64,000 bases of DNA from contig RHPI01001616.1 in NCBI GenBank assembly GCA_009103225.1, positions 55,344 through 119,343 of the forward strand, read 5' to 3'. The notes beneath the pieces are model-generated. The model made no database searches, was not told the origin of the DNA, and saw only the letters and a program-made list of their open reading frames with translations. Shown here one piece after another: positions 24,035-35,695 of this stretch; the stretch's first letter is position 1; every line of letters starts with the position of its first letter. Source of the DNA: Chlorokybus atmophyticus (Eukaryota; Streptophyta; Chlorokybophyceae; Chlorokybales; Chlorokybaceae). The translations under genes and the position numbers were made by a program.

Positions 24035-27000
24035 CCCGCGCTGTGTAGTTGTGCTTTACTTGTTGTAGGTGCGTAGATTAGGGCCAATTCTTTCTGTACT
24101 CTGCACGCGAACTGTCAGCAGCAACAAGCTTTTGTAAGTGTATGTCGTTGATCAATGTTGGCCATTCATCACACTGTAAAACTGCAATTGGGTTGTATGT
24201 ATCTTGGGGGGCGGGGGGGGCGGACACGTTGTCTTAATTTGGGCGGGGGCAAATTACATGTACAAAAGCTGCACCCACCCTCGTATGATACATAAACATG
24301 ATGTGCATTCGTGACAGCCGCAAGATGTATTTAATTGCTCATGTTGCACGGATACGATGTTGCATGTGTCACTTCACATCAACATTTTTTGCTAACATGC
24401 GCGTTTGTCTCAATGGATGCAGCTTGTTATGTGTTAGACTAGTAATGTGACATAACTATTTGACAACAATATGTGTGGTGGCGCCGACATCAAGCATATC
24501 ATTGTTGCACATTTATACATGTATATTGTATGTCATGCGGGTCTTTCATGGTACTCGCATTGTTCGCATACTGTAGACGAAGTCCTCAAAGACCAATATG
24601 TTTCATTACAATGCACACCATAAGCGCCTTTTTGATAAAGCATTTCTTTATATACACACCTGCATGGGTGCGTGTAGCGCGTGATGATATTCAACGTCGC
24701 GCACAGTTTCTGACATGCACGTCAACTGCCACGAATAGGCAGAAGGAGTGGCAATAATCATTGCTGATGTGTATGCAATCATTACTATTACAACATCCAG
24801 GATGTCGTAATGGATCAAAGAATGTACCATATAATAAGTAATTATATATATGATATATATGTGTGAGTTGTATTGTATGCAATATGTATGACCACAATGT
24901 TATGGACTATAACTTATGGTGTTATGCTTCATGCTTACACATACACGTATAGGTATGTCACTGCCATGGTCGTCAATGTTCAACAGTGATGTAGGTCTAA
25001 CTCTACATCCAGACGTGTTTTTAGGTTGGGTGAGGCAATTGCTACTGTCGATGCTTTGCATATAGGTTGAATAGTTGCAATCAGAAGTAATTACCAGTAC
25101 ATCGCCGAGGCCGTTGGCCATCTCCTGTAGATCTTGCGCGGGCCAACCGTCTCGTGCATGCGGCACGCCAACACGCCAATTGCTTCACTACACCTTCACT
25201 ATGATCAATGAGCTTGAGCTTACCTTTGGTGGATGCATGTTACCATACAACCGGAGAGCTCCTGCTTCAACGATGATAATAAGGTCGTCTCTATTGATCA
25301 AGCAAAAGGCTGCTTTAACTTGCGCCTGCATCATACTATAATGCAGGCAAGGTATGACCGTGCATGCGTGCATGCGTGCGTGCGTGTGTGTGTGTGTGTG
25401 TATGCCTTCCTTGTTGGGTTCCCAAACCACGTGTCATATGGTATGATATGTGTTGTTTGCTGTCACATAAATAAGCAATACATATAAACTTGCAAGATCG
25501 TTGTACACAATGTATCAAACATGTTGAAACACGCGCCATATGGTGTTTATGACGATATCTTTATAAACACATATGTGTACATATGTATTACACGATAATG
25601 TCATGTATTAATTTACACATACAAGCATCGTCACAGTTCAGCCCTTTCTGATGCATACGCAATTAACAAAATGGTATAATATTCGCCCGGGACAAATATG
25701 TGACCTACAGCATGCGACTTTTCAAGCAGTATGAGCAGAAACTGAGGGAAAATACTCGAGGCCATTAATTAAATGATGGTTTCATTAAGGAAACAAGACA
25801 TGTTATTGACATTAATATCCCACTGTTCATCTCAAGATTTTAAAGTTTGCAAAATACACTTTGATCCCTTATCTCGCACCCCAACTTTGAATGTTTTGGA
25901 ATAGCCTTTTTGTCTTCATGTGTTTGTCATAGTGAACATGCAAATGATACCATAATACCATAATATTGCTTTCATTCCTTTTGTCAACACGCACGCATGC
26001 GCGGTGCTGGCAAGCTAAAAATTCTCTGCCTTCGTTTATGCTTGCCCCTTCCCTCCTTAAGCATGCTCCCTTGCCGCACAAAGAGAGCGGCTCTCTAGGT
26101 GGTCTGGGCTGGTGCACTTAGCCTAGCATAATGGCCCCCCACCCATCTTGCTAGCTCGCTTGCCGTTTCATGCCAAATTATGTATCCACACCGTGTAGAT
26201 GTGACATGTGTGTGGCTCACACACATGTGTGGAGGCTCGGAGCCAGTGGCTCGGAGCCAGTGGCTCAGAGCCACTGTTAGATGGCTTGATTACCAACCAA
26301 GTAGTAGTACTGCAAAGAAAGTGGCTACCAGCCCTTTGTGGTTGACCATAGCGTCGGGCGATTGTGGGCATGTGTGCATGGTGTGAGCAATTGGTGTGCG
26401 TTTTCTACACCATGTGCCATTGTAATGCCATTTATGTGGTCTTGTATCTCTGCGAGGCCCGCGCTGTGCTACCGTAGCACAGCTGTGACAGCCATCCGTT
26501 GCACCGCTATGTCATAGGCAGTGCACACACACACACACACCGCTAGTGTGCTGACACTGCGTGCGGGAGTGACATAGGTGCTCGTTTTCACATCTAGCAT
26601 GCCAGTGCAATCAACCTCTTCTATACGCGCGTGCGCATGCACAAGTAACGACGCATTATTTGTTGTTAACAACTTATTACTGGTGCATACAATGTTTTAA
26701 ACATTACGCACATATGGGTACGTTGAAGTAGCAAAGTTACATATGAAGTGCAGTTGTACATGCAAATCATTAGGGTAAAAGCATTATATTGCAAGCAAAT
26801 GTGGTAAACAAGCAAAGATTAAAGCGGCAGGGGTAGTACTTGACATTCGCAAATCTTTTCAAATTGAAAAAGTATAGCTTAAGCTCACCATGTGCATAGG
26901 CAAGACCGACTGCTAGACCCAACTCAGACCAAAGCAATGCGTGCATGTGTGCATGCAATTCCTTGCATATCATAGCGAGGTACAGGTGGTAGAGCGAGTA

Positions 27001-28160
27001 AGGTATGACAAATAACCTGCAAAGAGGAAAGGCGAGTGGAACTTTCGCAGCAAATGACTTCAGCGCTTTGAGGGGGTGACGGCAGTGTCTTGGTGTGCAA
27101 TATGAACACATACGGTATATTCATAATCATCTATACTCTGTCAACGTGTCGTTCATAAATGTGAACACACATTGTAGTGAATGTAACCATGTATCATTAC
27201 ACCACATGTATAACGAGTCATAAAAAGTCATTCACATCACAATAATAAACATACAATGCACATGAGAATGCATACAAGCTACATATAATCACATTGTTTA
27301 TCAATAGTAATGTAATACCATGTTTGGTTCTATTCACAGTGTGAGGTTGTAGTGTAAATGTATCATAAACGTTTCTTCCGCTTGTATTGTGGCAATTGAT
27401 GCAGCAAAACCAACATCAGGATTTTTACATGCCAAATAGACCGGTAGAAGGCGGCCAGTTGATTACCCTAACTTAATGTCATTGAAAAGACCGAGCGACT
27501 ACCGGTACTGCCGGATAATGCACCGGCATCATACCGGTGATATGTACCGGTAATCGGTGTTACCGGTTTACCCCGGGTTGCCGCAGGGAGTGACCCGCGG
27601 TACCTTTGCTTGCTTTAACTGCGATATCGCTTGAGATTCTTATAAATTGATAACTATAAGTTGAGATGGGGGGGGGGGGTGTTGCTTACATTAAGTATGG
27701 TTGAGCCACGCGGAACTTCCGTGGCGGAAGTCACGTTTTAGCTCAAACCTTTGAGCCACGACCATTAATTGTCGGTGTTTATATAAAGAAACGCAAATTA
27801 TAGGACCAAAGACGTTTGTCTGTCACCGGTTACCTCACCTACCACGGTTGAGCCCAACCGATAACTAATGCTGTATGTTGCATAGGTGTACAATCCCGCG
27901 AGCCAATCGGCTCGTCGTGCCTGCGACGATGCGCCGCGCCGACCGGCCAATCCGCAGCCGCGGAGGCTTGTGCGGCTTGTGCGGCACTTGGGCAGATAAG
28001 GGTTTTTGTGGGTGTCAATGTGGGTTTAGTGGGAGTTGTTGGCGTGGAGCAGGACGTGGGCGTGGTCGGCGGACGGTTGCTGTAGTGGGAAGGTGTCGTT
28101 GTCTTTGTGGGAGGTGTTGGATATTGGGGAGCGTCGTGCGGCTGTACTCTTAGGGCGGCC
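24035..28160. other. Gene-poor, AT-richer stretch
   Basis: No convincing gene. It contains a G-run (24208-24228), TA/AT-rich stretches near 24835-24865, a threefold GGCTCGGAGCCAGT-type tandem at 26234-26278 whose last unit is a small hairpin, a run of G at 27667-27679, and a cluster of CCGG words at 27440-27585. The open frames (for example 26770-27111 on the minus strand) are short, hydrophobic and motif-free. Confidence 0.5.
25081..25335 (-). other. Possible orphan exons of an unknown gene
   Basis: On the minus strand a frame after an acceptor-like ATGCAG reads QVKAAFCLINRDDLIIIVEA then LRLYGNMHPPK and ends at a strong donor GTAAGC near 25220. A second piece (DLQEMANGLGDVLV) lies near 25085-25150. 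The coding look is reasonable but I find no start, stop or partner exons. Confidence 0.2.
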
Positions 28161-28970
28161 ATGGCTCTCTCCAGCAGCGCCGCACTGGCGTCCTTGCCGG
28201 CGGTCTTCCGGGCGCCACGCTCCGCCGCCACCTCCCAGAGGCGCAACCTGAGCGTGCGCGCCGAGGAGAACAAGGAGGCCCTTGCCCCCGGCAGCGGCTT
28301 GGCCAAGGAGGCGGCGGCGGCCAACGTGAAGGACACCGCCGCCGCCAACAAGGATAAGAAGCAAGACATCGGCCCCAAGCGTGGATCCAAGGTGGGTTGG
28401 CGGATCTTGAAATGTTGTGCTCTGTTGACCCAACATGCTCTGGTGATGTCCTTTTCGTGCTCCATTGAAATGGCGTGCTCTGTTGATGTAGCGTTTTCTG
28501 ATGAATGGGATTGGTCTCTTTAGCTGTTTGGGTTGACAACTTACAGTAGCAGTGGTGTTTAGTCAATGTTGCTTGCTGTTTGGCCGCCAGGCACGGTTTC
28601 CAGGAGATTCACTTTGTATTGCAGGTGAAGATCCTTCGACCAGAAAGCTATTGGTTCAATGACGTGGGCAAAGTTGTCTCCGTTGACCAGGTGACAAGTT
28701 GCACTTGCATTGCTTGACATTCATGTGCTTGGTGTTTGCCACAGTGATATATGTAACCACTGCTCACATGTTCATACGATAGCTTGCAATTCAGCAGCCA
28801 GCTGTCTGTAGCATGGCACATGATGCACACATAAATTGCAAAGCTGACACATGTATTTTGTTGGTATGCAGACCGGCATCCGTTACCCTGTTGTCGTCCG
28901 TTTTGAGAAGGTGAACTATGCCGGCGTGAACACGAACAACTACGCCCTCGATGAGGTGAAGGAGCAATGA
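28161..28970 (+). CDS. psaE: Photosystem I reaction-centre subunit IV (PsaE), nuclear-encoded
   Basis: Stromal-side subunit of photosystem I that helps dock ferredoxin and PsaC. Three exons (28161-28391, 28625-28690, 28872-28970) join in phase to 131 residues. The N-terminus [19 protein letters not shown] followed by [12 protein letters not shown] is a chloroplast transit peptide with a likely processing site near VRA. An Ala/Lys-rich linker with [14 protein letters not shown] leads into the SH3-like core [20 protein letters not shown], then [20 protein letters not shown] and [10 protein letters not shown], the typical end. Upstream are a CCGG-word cluster and the words TTGAGCCACG and GGAACTTCCG repeated or inverted at about 27700-27765. 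A broken duplicate lies at 56.7-57.4 kb. Confidence 0.97.
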
Positions 28971-29816
28971 GCCTACTCCCTTCCATTACTTACAGAGTTG
29001 TAGATATATTGGCCACTGCACTTTTTGAATGAACTCGGTTGCATTGGTTGTTGCAGTAATGTCTTTTATTACACTGTGTCACCCGCTGCTCTCTGAGCAT
29101 GCAGTTACTGTGATCTTGTCATACATGTGGTTTTCACACTGTACAGTCCCAACTTGTGCCCTAATTCTTGTCTTTGTAATGCATGCACAACATGGCAGAT
29201 GTTTGATGCTGTGCTCAAGCTTGTGATACTTCATACACAAGAAGTTATGGTGCAGCTTGGCTACTGTCACCGTTGGGCATTCAGTGGATTGTACACTCGT
29301 TTGCGAAGTAATGGTGCAGCTTGGCTACTGACCGCAGGGCACTCAGTGGCATACATACAGCAAGCATGTCATCGCGAAGGGGGGAACGTGTATGTGTATA
29401 TAAGGGGTATGGTACGGTGTGTGTATGTAAGTGTGCGCTTGTGCGTGTGCGTGTGCGTGCGAGCCAAACAAACCATTATGGCATTACATTGCAAGCTAGC
29501 TGACCTGTGACGCTGCAAAAAAAGCACAACACAATAATCCACTCACTGCTTAGGAACAGACAGGTGTCTCTGGCTGCCACATGTGCGGCAGGCAACATGT
29601 GGCACTCCCCTGGTGGGACGATGGCCGGCCCGCCGCCGTCCATCAATGTCTCTGTTGATCGATTGCTGCTGCTGCAACAACAACAAAAACACACGAGAGG
29701 ATCAGTGCAACGCCCCAACCAATGGGCGGTGTTTCTGCAACCACCACCACCACCACAGCAACAACATGGCAATGATCATGCAATCATTGCAGTGCAGACA
29801 CACACAGCGACAGCCC
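28971..29816. other. 3' flank of psaE, no gene seen
   Basis: Contains a short imperfect direct repeat: TGGTGCAGCTTGGCTACTG occurs at about 29249 and 29312. There are also GTGCGTG steps near 29435-29465, and a CAC/ACAACA-rich patch near 29740-29770. No exon with motifs is visible. Confidence 0.5.
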
Positions 29817-30038
29817 TGCCGTCCTAGCCAGCAACTGCTAACCGCAGCCTTGTGGGCAGGTACTGTTCTCTGCATGCTTGCCGTATGTCTAACGGGGTGG
29901 GCTAGTAATAGCATAGCATAGCGTAGTTAGCACTAGCCCGGTGGTGACTGTTATGTGAGTGGTAAAGGTTATTTTTCATGCATGTCACTCACATTGCCCG
30001 CACACCATGCATGTTGCCATAGTACCCTTTATATACAC
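29817..30038 (+). mobile_element. TAGCCCGGTGGT-family repeat, copy 1
   Basis: 222 bp copy, nearly identical to 30593-30815 and in the same direction. Shared landmarks are GGGCAGGTACTG, CTAACGGGGTGGGCTAGTA, ACTAGCCCGGTGGTGACTG, ATGTGAGTGG, and a CACTCACAT that can pair with the last. GGGCTAGT/ACTAGCCC can form a second stem. Confidence 0.8.
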
Positions 30039-30592
30039 ACCACTCCCTAGTTGGTCCGCTGGACCGTCCCATGCCAGAGGCAAGCCGGGTTAGCTTGACC
30101 CAATCGGGGAAGCGCCCGGCTCCCCTATGCTACTTTGCATAGGGATGTATTGTGGTGCATGCAAATGCAATGGTTGGAGTTTGCGTGCGATAGTGATAAA
30201 GGTGCTTGACCGGGAGCACCTTGCATGCTAGTTAGTGCCCACCCCGTTAGCCTTACAGGGCAGTGCATCGCCTACGCCAGCCACACACCGCACCAGCTGC
30301 GCGACAGGCATGCGGCGACCACTGCGACACATTGCGAGTACATGGGGAGCAGAGAAGTCTGCCCGTGTGGTTATGCTAGAACACACACAGCGACATCAGC
30401 AAGGGAGTGCTGCAGCACATGCATGACATGCGTGACTGTGCATCGTGCATGCTACCGTGCAACTGACGAAACCCTGAAGTACGGCAGTGGCGACAGCGGC
30501 TGCCATTGCTGAGCAAGGTTTGGGAAGGTGGCGGTGACGGGAGGCGGAAGGGAGGAGGGCGTGGGAGTCCGCGTCGCTGTTGTTGCTGCCGT

Positions 30593-30815
30593 TGCCGTCC
30601 TAGCCAGCAACTGCTAACCGCAGCCCTTGTGGGCAGGTACTGTTCTCTGCATGCTTGCTGTATGTCTAACGGGGTGGGCTAGTACTAGCATAGCATAGCG
30701 TTGGTAGCACTAGCCCGGTGGTGACTGTTATGTGAGTGGTGAAGGTTATTTTTCATGCATGTCACTCACATTGCCCGCACACCATGCATGTTGCCATAGT
30801 ACCGTTTATATACAC
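30593..30815 (+). mobile_element. TAGCCCGGTGGT-family repeat, copy 2
   Basis: 223 bp direct repeat of 29817-30038, with only about ten differences by eye. The 554 bp between the two copies contain, near 30228-30250, an inverted piece (TGCCCACCCCGTTAG) of the same family. The pair could be the two terminal repeats of an internally deleted element. Confidence 0.8.
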
Positions 30816-31985
30816 TTCTACTATGCGGACGTCCACATGCGCAGTGCTCCTTTAGTAAGGAAGGACTCACTCTATGAGACATGCACATGCAGAGGAACAG
30901 GCTCCGTTGCATACTGGCACGGTGAGAGCATCATGGTGCAGCTTGTAGCAGCTCTTGGGAGCCTCCACAACGTAGGACACCTCACATGGCAGCTCCCAAT
31001 CAGCTCCCACACCTCTCTCACAAGTACCCACTCAACACAGAGCGGGGGAAGGCCCCTTGAATTGTAACACCAAGCACCCCACACTCAATGAGTGATAGAA
31101 CCACACTAGTACTCACCTACGGCGTGCACACCAGTGCCTCTGTCATCCCCAACTTGTGAACGTCCACAATAACATTTGTATCTGCCTTAAGCTTAATGCC
31201 AACGCCCTTAAGCTTGCCCCCTAGCAATTGGGCCGTTATCTAGCTTCTTCAAGCCCTTAACAATGCCTTCCCACTTGGTCACACGCTCTCTTCAAGGGGC
31301 ACTAGCCCTTGGGAACGTGTGCTGACTATACACATGACGTTCAGCACTGAACCGTGCAGTGCTTGAACGGCGTGGCCACGTGCCACACACACGTGTGAAG
31401 CTACATTGCCGTATGCAACAGCATATACAGCACAACACTTGATATTGTCTTATAAGTGAACATACACATGTTCAAACTAACCAGCTCTGTGCTAGCTAAT
31501 CATCAATGTCATTTTTTAGTTGATCTTGTTCAGGGCTCATGAGTGCAATTGCAATTGCAATGGCTGTATGAGCGAACCCGGCAGGGCCTACTAGGTGATG
31601 TACGCACTTAAGGGGTTGAACTCTCAAGGGGTCACCCCGATGAAAGTTGAAGTTGTTAATAGCATTGTATGGGAGTTTAACTTGAACTCCCATACAACAC
31701 TGTTAACACATGATGGCAACGTGAGAGTACAATAAGCCTTGCCTCATAATGTATGCTTGATCATATTGTAATGATCTGCGGGCCACGGCTTGTAGGATGA
31801 TAAGGCCGAGAGCGGTGCCCGCACCACGCTTGTACGGCGCCTTTTGCTACTGAACTGCTTCAACTTCGGAAGTTGGAACAATTAGCTTGTTCACTCTCGC
31901 CGCCGCCGCCGCCGCCACCATTATAATAGGTGGGCTCCGACCACTAGGCCCTAAATGCTTCATGTACATGTGTGCATGATGTGCA
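30816..31985. other. Intergenic with minor repeats
   Basis: No gene seen. 30960-31085 is related to 33800-33950: shared CAGCTCCCACAC, GGCCCCTTGAA-type and CACCCCACAC words in the same order, suggesting another dispersed repeat. A 13 bp-arm hairpin (7 bp loop) lies at 31665-31697. Confidence 0.5.
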
Positions 31986-31989
31986 TTAG

Positions 31990-33527
31990 CCATGTGCTGC
32001 ACACACGAGATGCTTGACAAGGATGCGAGCTCAACCTCACCAGGATGAGGACTGCTTCCAGCTCTGGGACCTCCACCAAAGAAGCAATGTTTGTTGAGTG
32101 AATAGCGCTTGCAAGTGTGAGGGCAACAACCCTCTTGTAATGTTGGAAGAACGGCAACATTGGATGCGTGACTTTCCAACATGGCATGTCGCCATCATGG
32201 TCACACAGCTTTATTTAACCATCCCGGTCGCAGGTGCCGGATGAAGTTGTCGAGCAGTGCACAGCATGCCATGCACCCTTTACCGCGTTTACGGCGCAAG
32301 GTGAGCAGAGTCCCTCGCCTGAGATATATTAATAATGTGACAAATTATATTGCAGATTGGATTGAAGGTCACTCATAAACTGTGCACTGCCTGTTGCATC
32401 CTACAGCATCATGCCAATTGCCATTGCTGTGAAGACAAGAAAAGGGCAAGTGGAAGTCTTCGCGGACAATGGGGTCAACACTTTTGTCCGTGTATGCAAC
32501 AATTGTCAAGTGAGTTCCCATTCCGAGTGGTCCTGCTCTGTTGATTTGTTTATCTCCGCCCTCAGCACATTCGGCCTTCCACATGCTAAGGGTTCACATA
32601 ATTGCAGCATAACTGCAGCCATCACTTTTAAACATGCCTACTGGCAACACATGTATTCAGTTGCTAAATGTTGCGCGCTGGTAATTGGCACAACATCCAC
32701 CTTGCCCCTATTACTGGGTGCTGTGCCGCAGCTGCTGTTGATGCTCATTGCATTGATGCTTAAAAAACGGTACATTGCTGTGCCGCGTGAACACAACAAG
32801 TAGTGCAAGCATATTGGAATAACACGAGTAGCGGTTATTGGTTTAATGCATGCAAAGATTGCAGCTGTTGGTTGAACACTCTGCAAATCCGTGGCCACGG
32901 CCACCAGCACGCCTCCAGCTTCCAACTGCCAAAAACTTTTATTGTTTCGACATAAAGACTTGATCAAGACGCTACAGGTTGGACCATTGTTCAGCTTCCG
33001 TTTTTGTGCCAGAAGCTGCTTGTCACGTCATGTCTTTTTGAAGCATCCTGCTGTAGCAAGTATGTTGTTATGCATCTTGCCCACAACAGCGTTATGGTAG
33101 ACTGAGCAAAAGCTGCTGCAGCTTCAGTAAGTAAGCCAGACAACTTTGTGAGTATCAACAGCTGCGGAGGGCATACAAGCCAGCTAGCAGGTGTCAGTCA
33201 CACGCGCACGAACTCTGCGCCAGTGTCTCACTCTAGTCCCCACACGGCGGGTCTCCGCATATGTAGCCTTCAGTCCCTCCCATGCAGTATACACCTTCTT
33301 TCGTCCCAGCTGCGCCCCGCATGCAGGAAGTGTTGTGCCCTACGTGCCATGTCCGTCTACAGGAGTTTGGTTACCAAGATCAAACTTCGTGATCAACGTG
33401 GCAGCATGTGAACACCTTTGTTAAGTTCTGCTTTGCATTATTCAAATACAAGTGCCACCTCCTTGGCAGGATTCTATTGTAGAGTGTGGTGTGTGCCACA
33501 ATCTGTTCTTTATTGTTGCTGGGTAGG
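31990..33527 (+). pseudogene. Decayed copy of FREE1 exons 5-10
   Basis: Matches FREE1 (53980-55467) exon by exon with introns retained, so it is a DNA-level segmental copy. Recognisable are the exon 5 piece (about 32000-32155, with in-frame stops), exon 6 (PDEVVEQCTACHAPFT, about 32233-32300), exon 7 (about 32406-32510, first FYVE cysteines damaged: HHANCHCCED in place of HHCRSCGD), exon 8 (about 32850-32975), exon 9 (about 33130-33365, frameshifted) and exon 10 (33447-33527). No start and no 5' half are present. Confidence 0.88.
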
Positions 33528-35334
33528 ATGCCGGGCCCCGATCCAAAACTAGCTGAACATTGACACCATCTTTCCTGCAAGCCTTCAATGCAAGCACCAA
33601 TACGCGTTGGTTGGCATAATTACAACCGCACACGTGTACATAAATGAGTGCATTAGTGTAACGATACCACTCACTTACTTGCTGGGCGGCTTGGCAAACT
33701 TATGCACAAGCACAAGGACTTACTACTGGAAGCGCTACCAGCGTCACTGGTGCAGTACCTTGCAGAGGAAGTCACAGCACCGCACCAACGAAGGAGAGGA
33801 TGACACCAACCTCTCTACTCAGCTCCCACACACTCACACACTCAAGCACACCTCACACACATGTGCAAAGCTGCCACGGACATCACACCCCACATGGGAT
33901 GAGAGGGAGAGCCCCTTGAACAACTAAACTAGGTACCCCACACACAAAAGTCTAGTATGCACATGCTGAGCGGCCTCAACACATGTTGAGGCCGTTCATA
34001 TACCCTTTCTTTGCCGCTCTCCGACCTAGAACATCCAAGTCCAAGGCTACATGCCTTGTCATGGCTGCGTTGACCACAACTCATGTCTAGGGCTGCCACA
34101 TCAGCCCTTGGACCTCTTTCAACGCCCAAGACTGATCACACATCAGCCTCGGACATTGTAAACGTCCCTAGGCTGGTCACATCAGCCTAGGACATCACAC
34201 ACATCATCCTTGGACGTTGTGAACGTCCTTGGCTGGTCACATCAGCCTAGGACATCATACTCATGCATACATATGCATCCTTATGCATGCATATGCGCGC
34301 ATATGCACACATATGCGCATGAATGCATATACATGCATACATCTAGTACATACCTCTCATGCACGCATATGCACTCGTATGTGTACATGTGCACACATAT
34401 GCAAACACATGCATACACATGCGGACATATGCACACATATGTCTCGGTACATCACATGATGTCTCATCGGCTATGATCAGCCCTGTGCTTGCCATCATGC
34501 CTTGTGTAGTTCATCATGCTCAAGGCCGCACAGGCTCTAGAGCAGACCTACATGAGAGCACACCCACAAGCACTACACACGCTTGCGTAGTGTGGGTCCC
34601 CACTTGGTCTCATCTTACTTACCACATAAGTAAGGGACAGAGAATGACTTTTGCCTGCCCTGTGGGCGTGACAATAAGTGCATGACATGACTACATGCCA
34701 CAGTGATTGCATGCTCACGTGCGTATCAAGTGGTAACGGCCTTATGCCGAGGTCGCGTGGCTGACTAGATACAACTCACAACGGCTGCTCTATTCGCACT
34801 GGCTGCACTGCACCCCCCTGCATACGCAGCATCGGTCTTACCACAACTGCATGAGACCTGATACATGGGCCACGCCGCCATTGCAGGCTACCATTTGCAC
34901 AGCTCTGCAAGCATCCCCACCCTCCACCCCGCCTAGCCTGCGCTTGCTGCTGCTGCTACGCTTAGTCCATAAGCAAGTTGCCTTTCCCTACCTGCCAAGC
35001 CTTCTTTTAAGGTAAGTTACCAGTACCGCCTGTTGCACAGGTCCTTGCCCCTTTGTGCCCCACCCCTTGCCTGCCTGCCTGGTTGCTGCCTTACCTCCGC
35101 CCCATTGCATAGCACTTAGCTACCACACATAGTTAGTGGCATGCCCCCTTGTCATTGATGAGCCCTGCATGTGCACTGAGACTGTGACCGTGTGCATGTT
35201 GTGTGTGCATGTGTGTGCCACTTGCCTTGCTATCAGAAAGCCTTTACAAGTAGTAGTAACCGTGCCACACATGCATGCATCATCAAATGTTTGTACATTC
35301 ATTATCAGCATAGCGCGCTACACAGCCCGTTTGG
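33528..35334. other. Repeat- and hairpin-rich intergenic DNA
   Basis: No gene seen. It holds the hairpin at 33971-33994, the alternating hairpin array at 34138-34253, an ATGCATAC/ATGCACAC alternating tract at 34255-34450, and generic C-rich DNA at 34800-35100. Confidence 0.5.
34138..34253. repeat. Array of alternating small hairpins
   Basis: Two hairpin types alternate: GGACGTTGTGAACGTCC (7 bp arms) and one with 9 bp arms CCTAGGCTG and CAGCCTAGG round GTCACAT. The period is about 60 bp, with roughly two units; the first unit has diverged (GGACATTGTAAACGTCC). Confidence 0.8.
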
Positions 35335-35435
35335 GCAGGTAATGACGAACGTGTGCATGTACATGCATGTCTTAAGGGAAGGGCTAGAAGGTGTAGCTTA
35401 GTGCCGTAGATTAGCCCGGTGGTGACAACGGTGAG
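35335..35435 (+). mobile_element. TAGCCCGGTGGT-family repeat, 5' of the RT module
   Basis: Diverged copy with the landmarks in the same order: GGGCAGGTAATGACG, AAGGGAAGGGCTAG, TTAGCCCGGTGGTGAC. It lies about 260 bp before the first RT codons and in the same direction as the copy after the RT frame. Confidence 0.6.
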
Positions 35436-35695
35436 ATGTATATCAGAGTGCAAGCGATGCTTGAGTAATGTGCATATGTATATAGAGCTATCACATATGT
35501 GCATATAGCATGCGTGTGCACAGAAGCACACAATATCATGTACACATTCATGTACATACATATATACAACCCAATATACACATATATGGTAGTGTAATGA
35601 AAGGGGCCACAAAGCACAGACATAGACACAGGCAAGGTAGCATAGTACATATGTAGATAGCGCTATCACTACCACCCACCACACACACTATATAC

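Noticed and set aside
29857-30038. Considered as a hammerhead ribozyme, as found in Penelope-like terminal repeats
   Set aside because: The obligatory CUGANGA and GAAA cores are not present at suitable spacing on either strand.
34138-34253. Considered as a CRISPR-like array
   Set aside because: Only about two units, no spacers of constant length, eukaryotic nuclear context and no cas genes.
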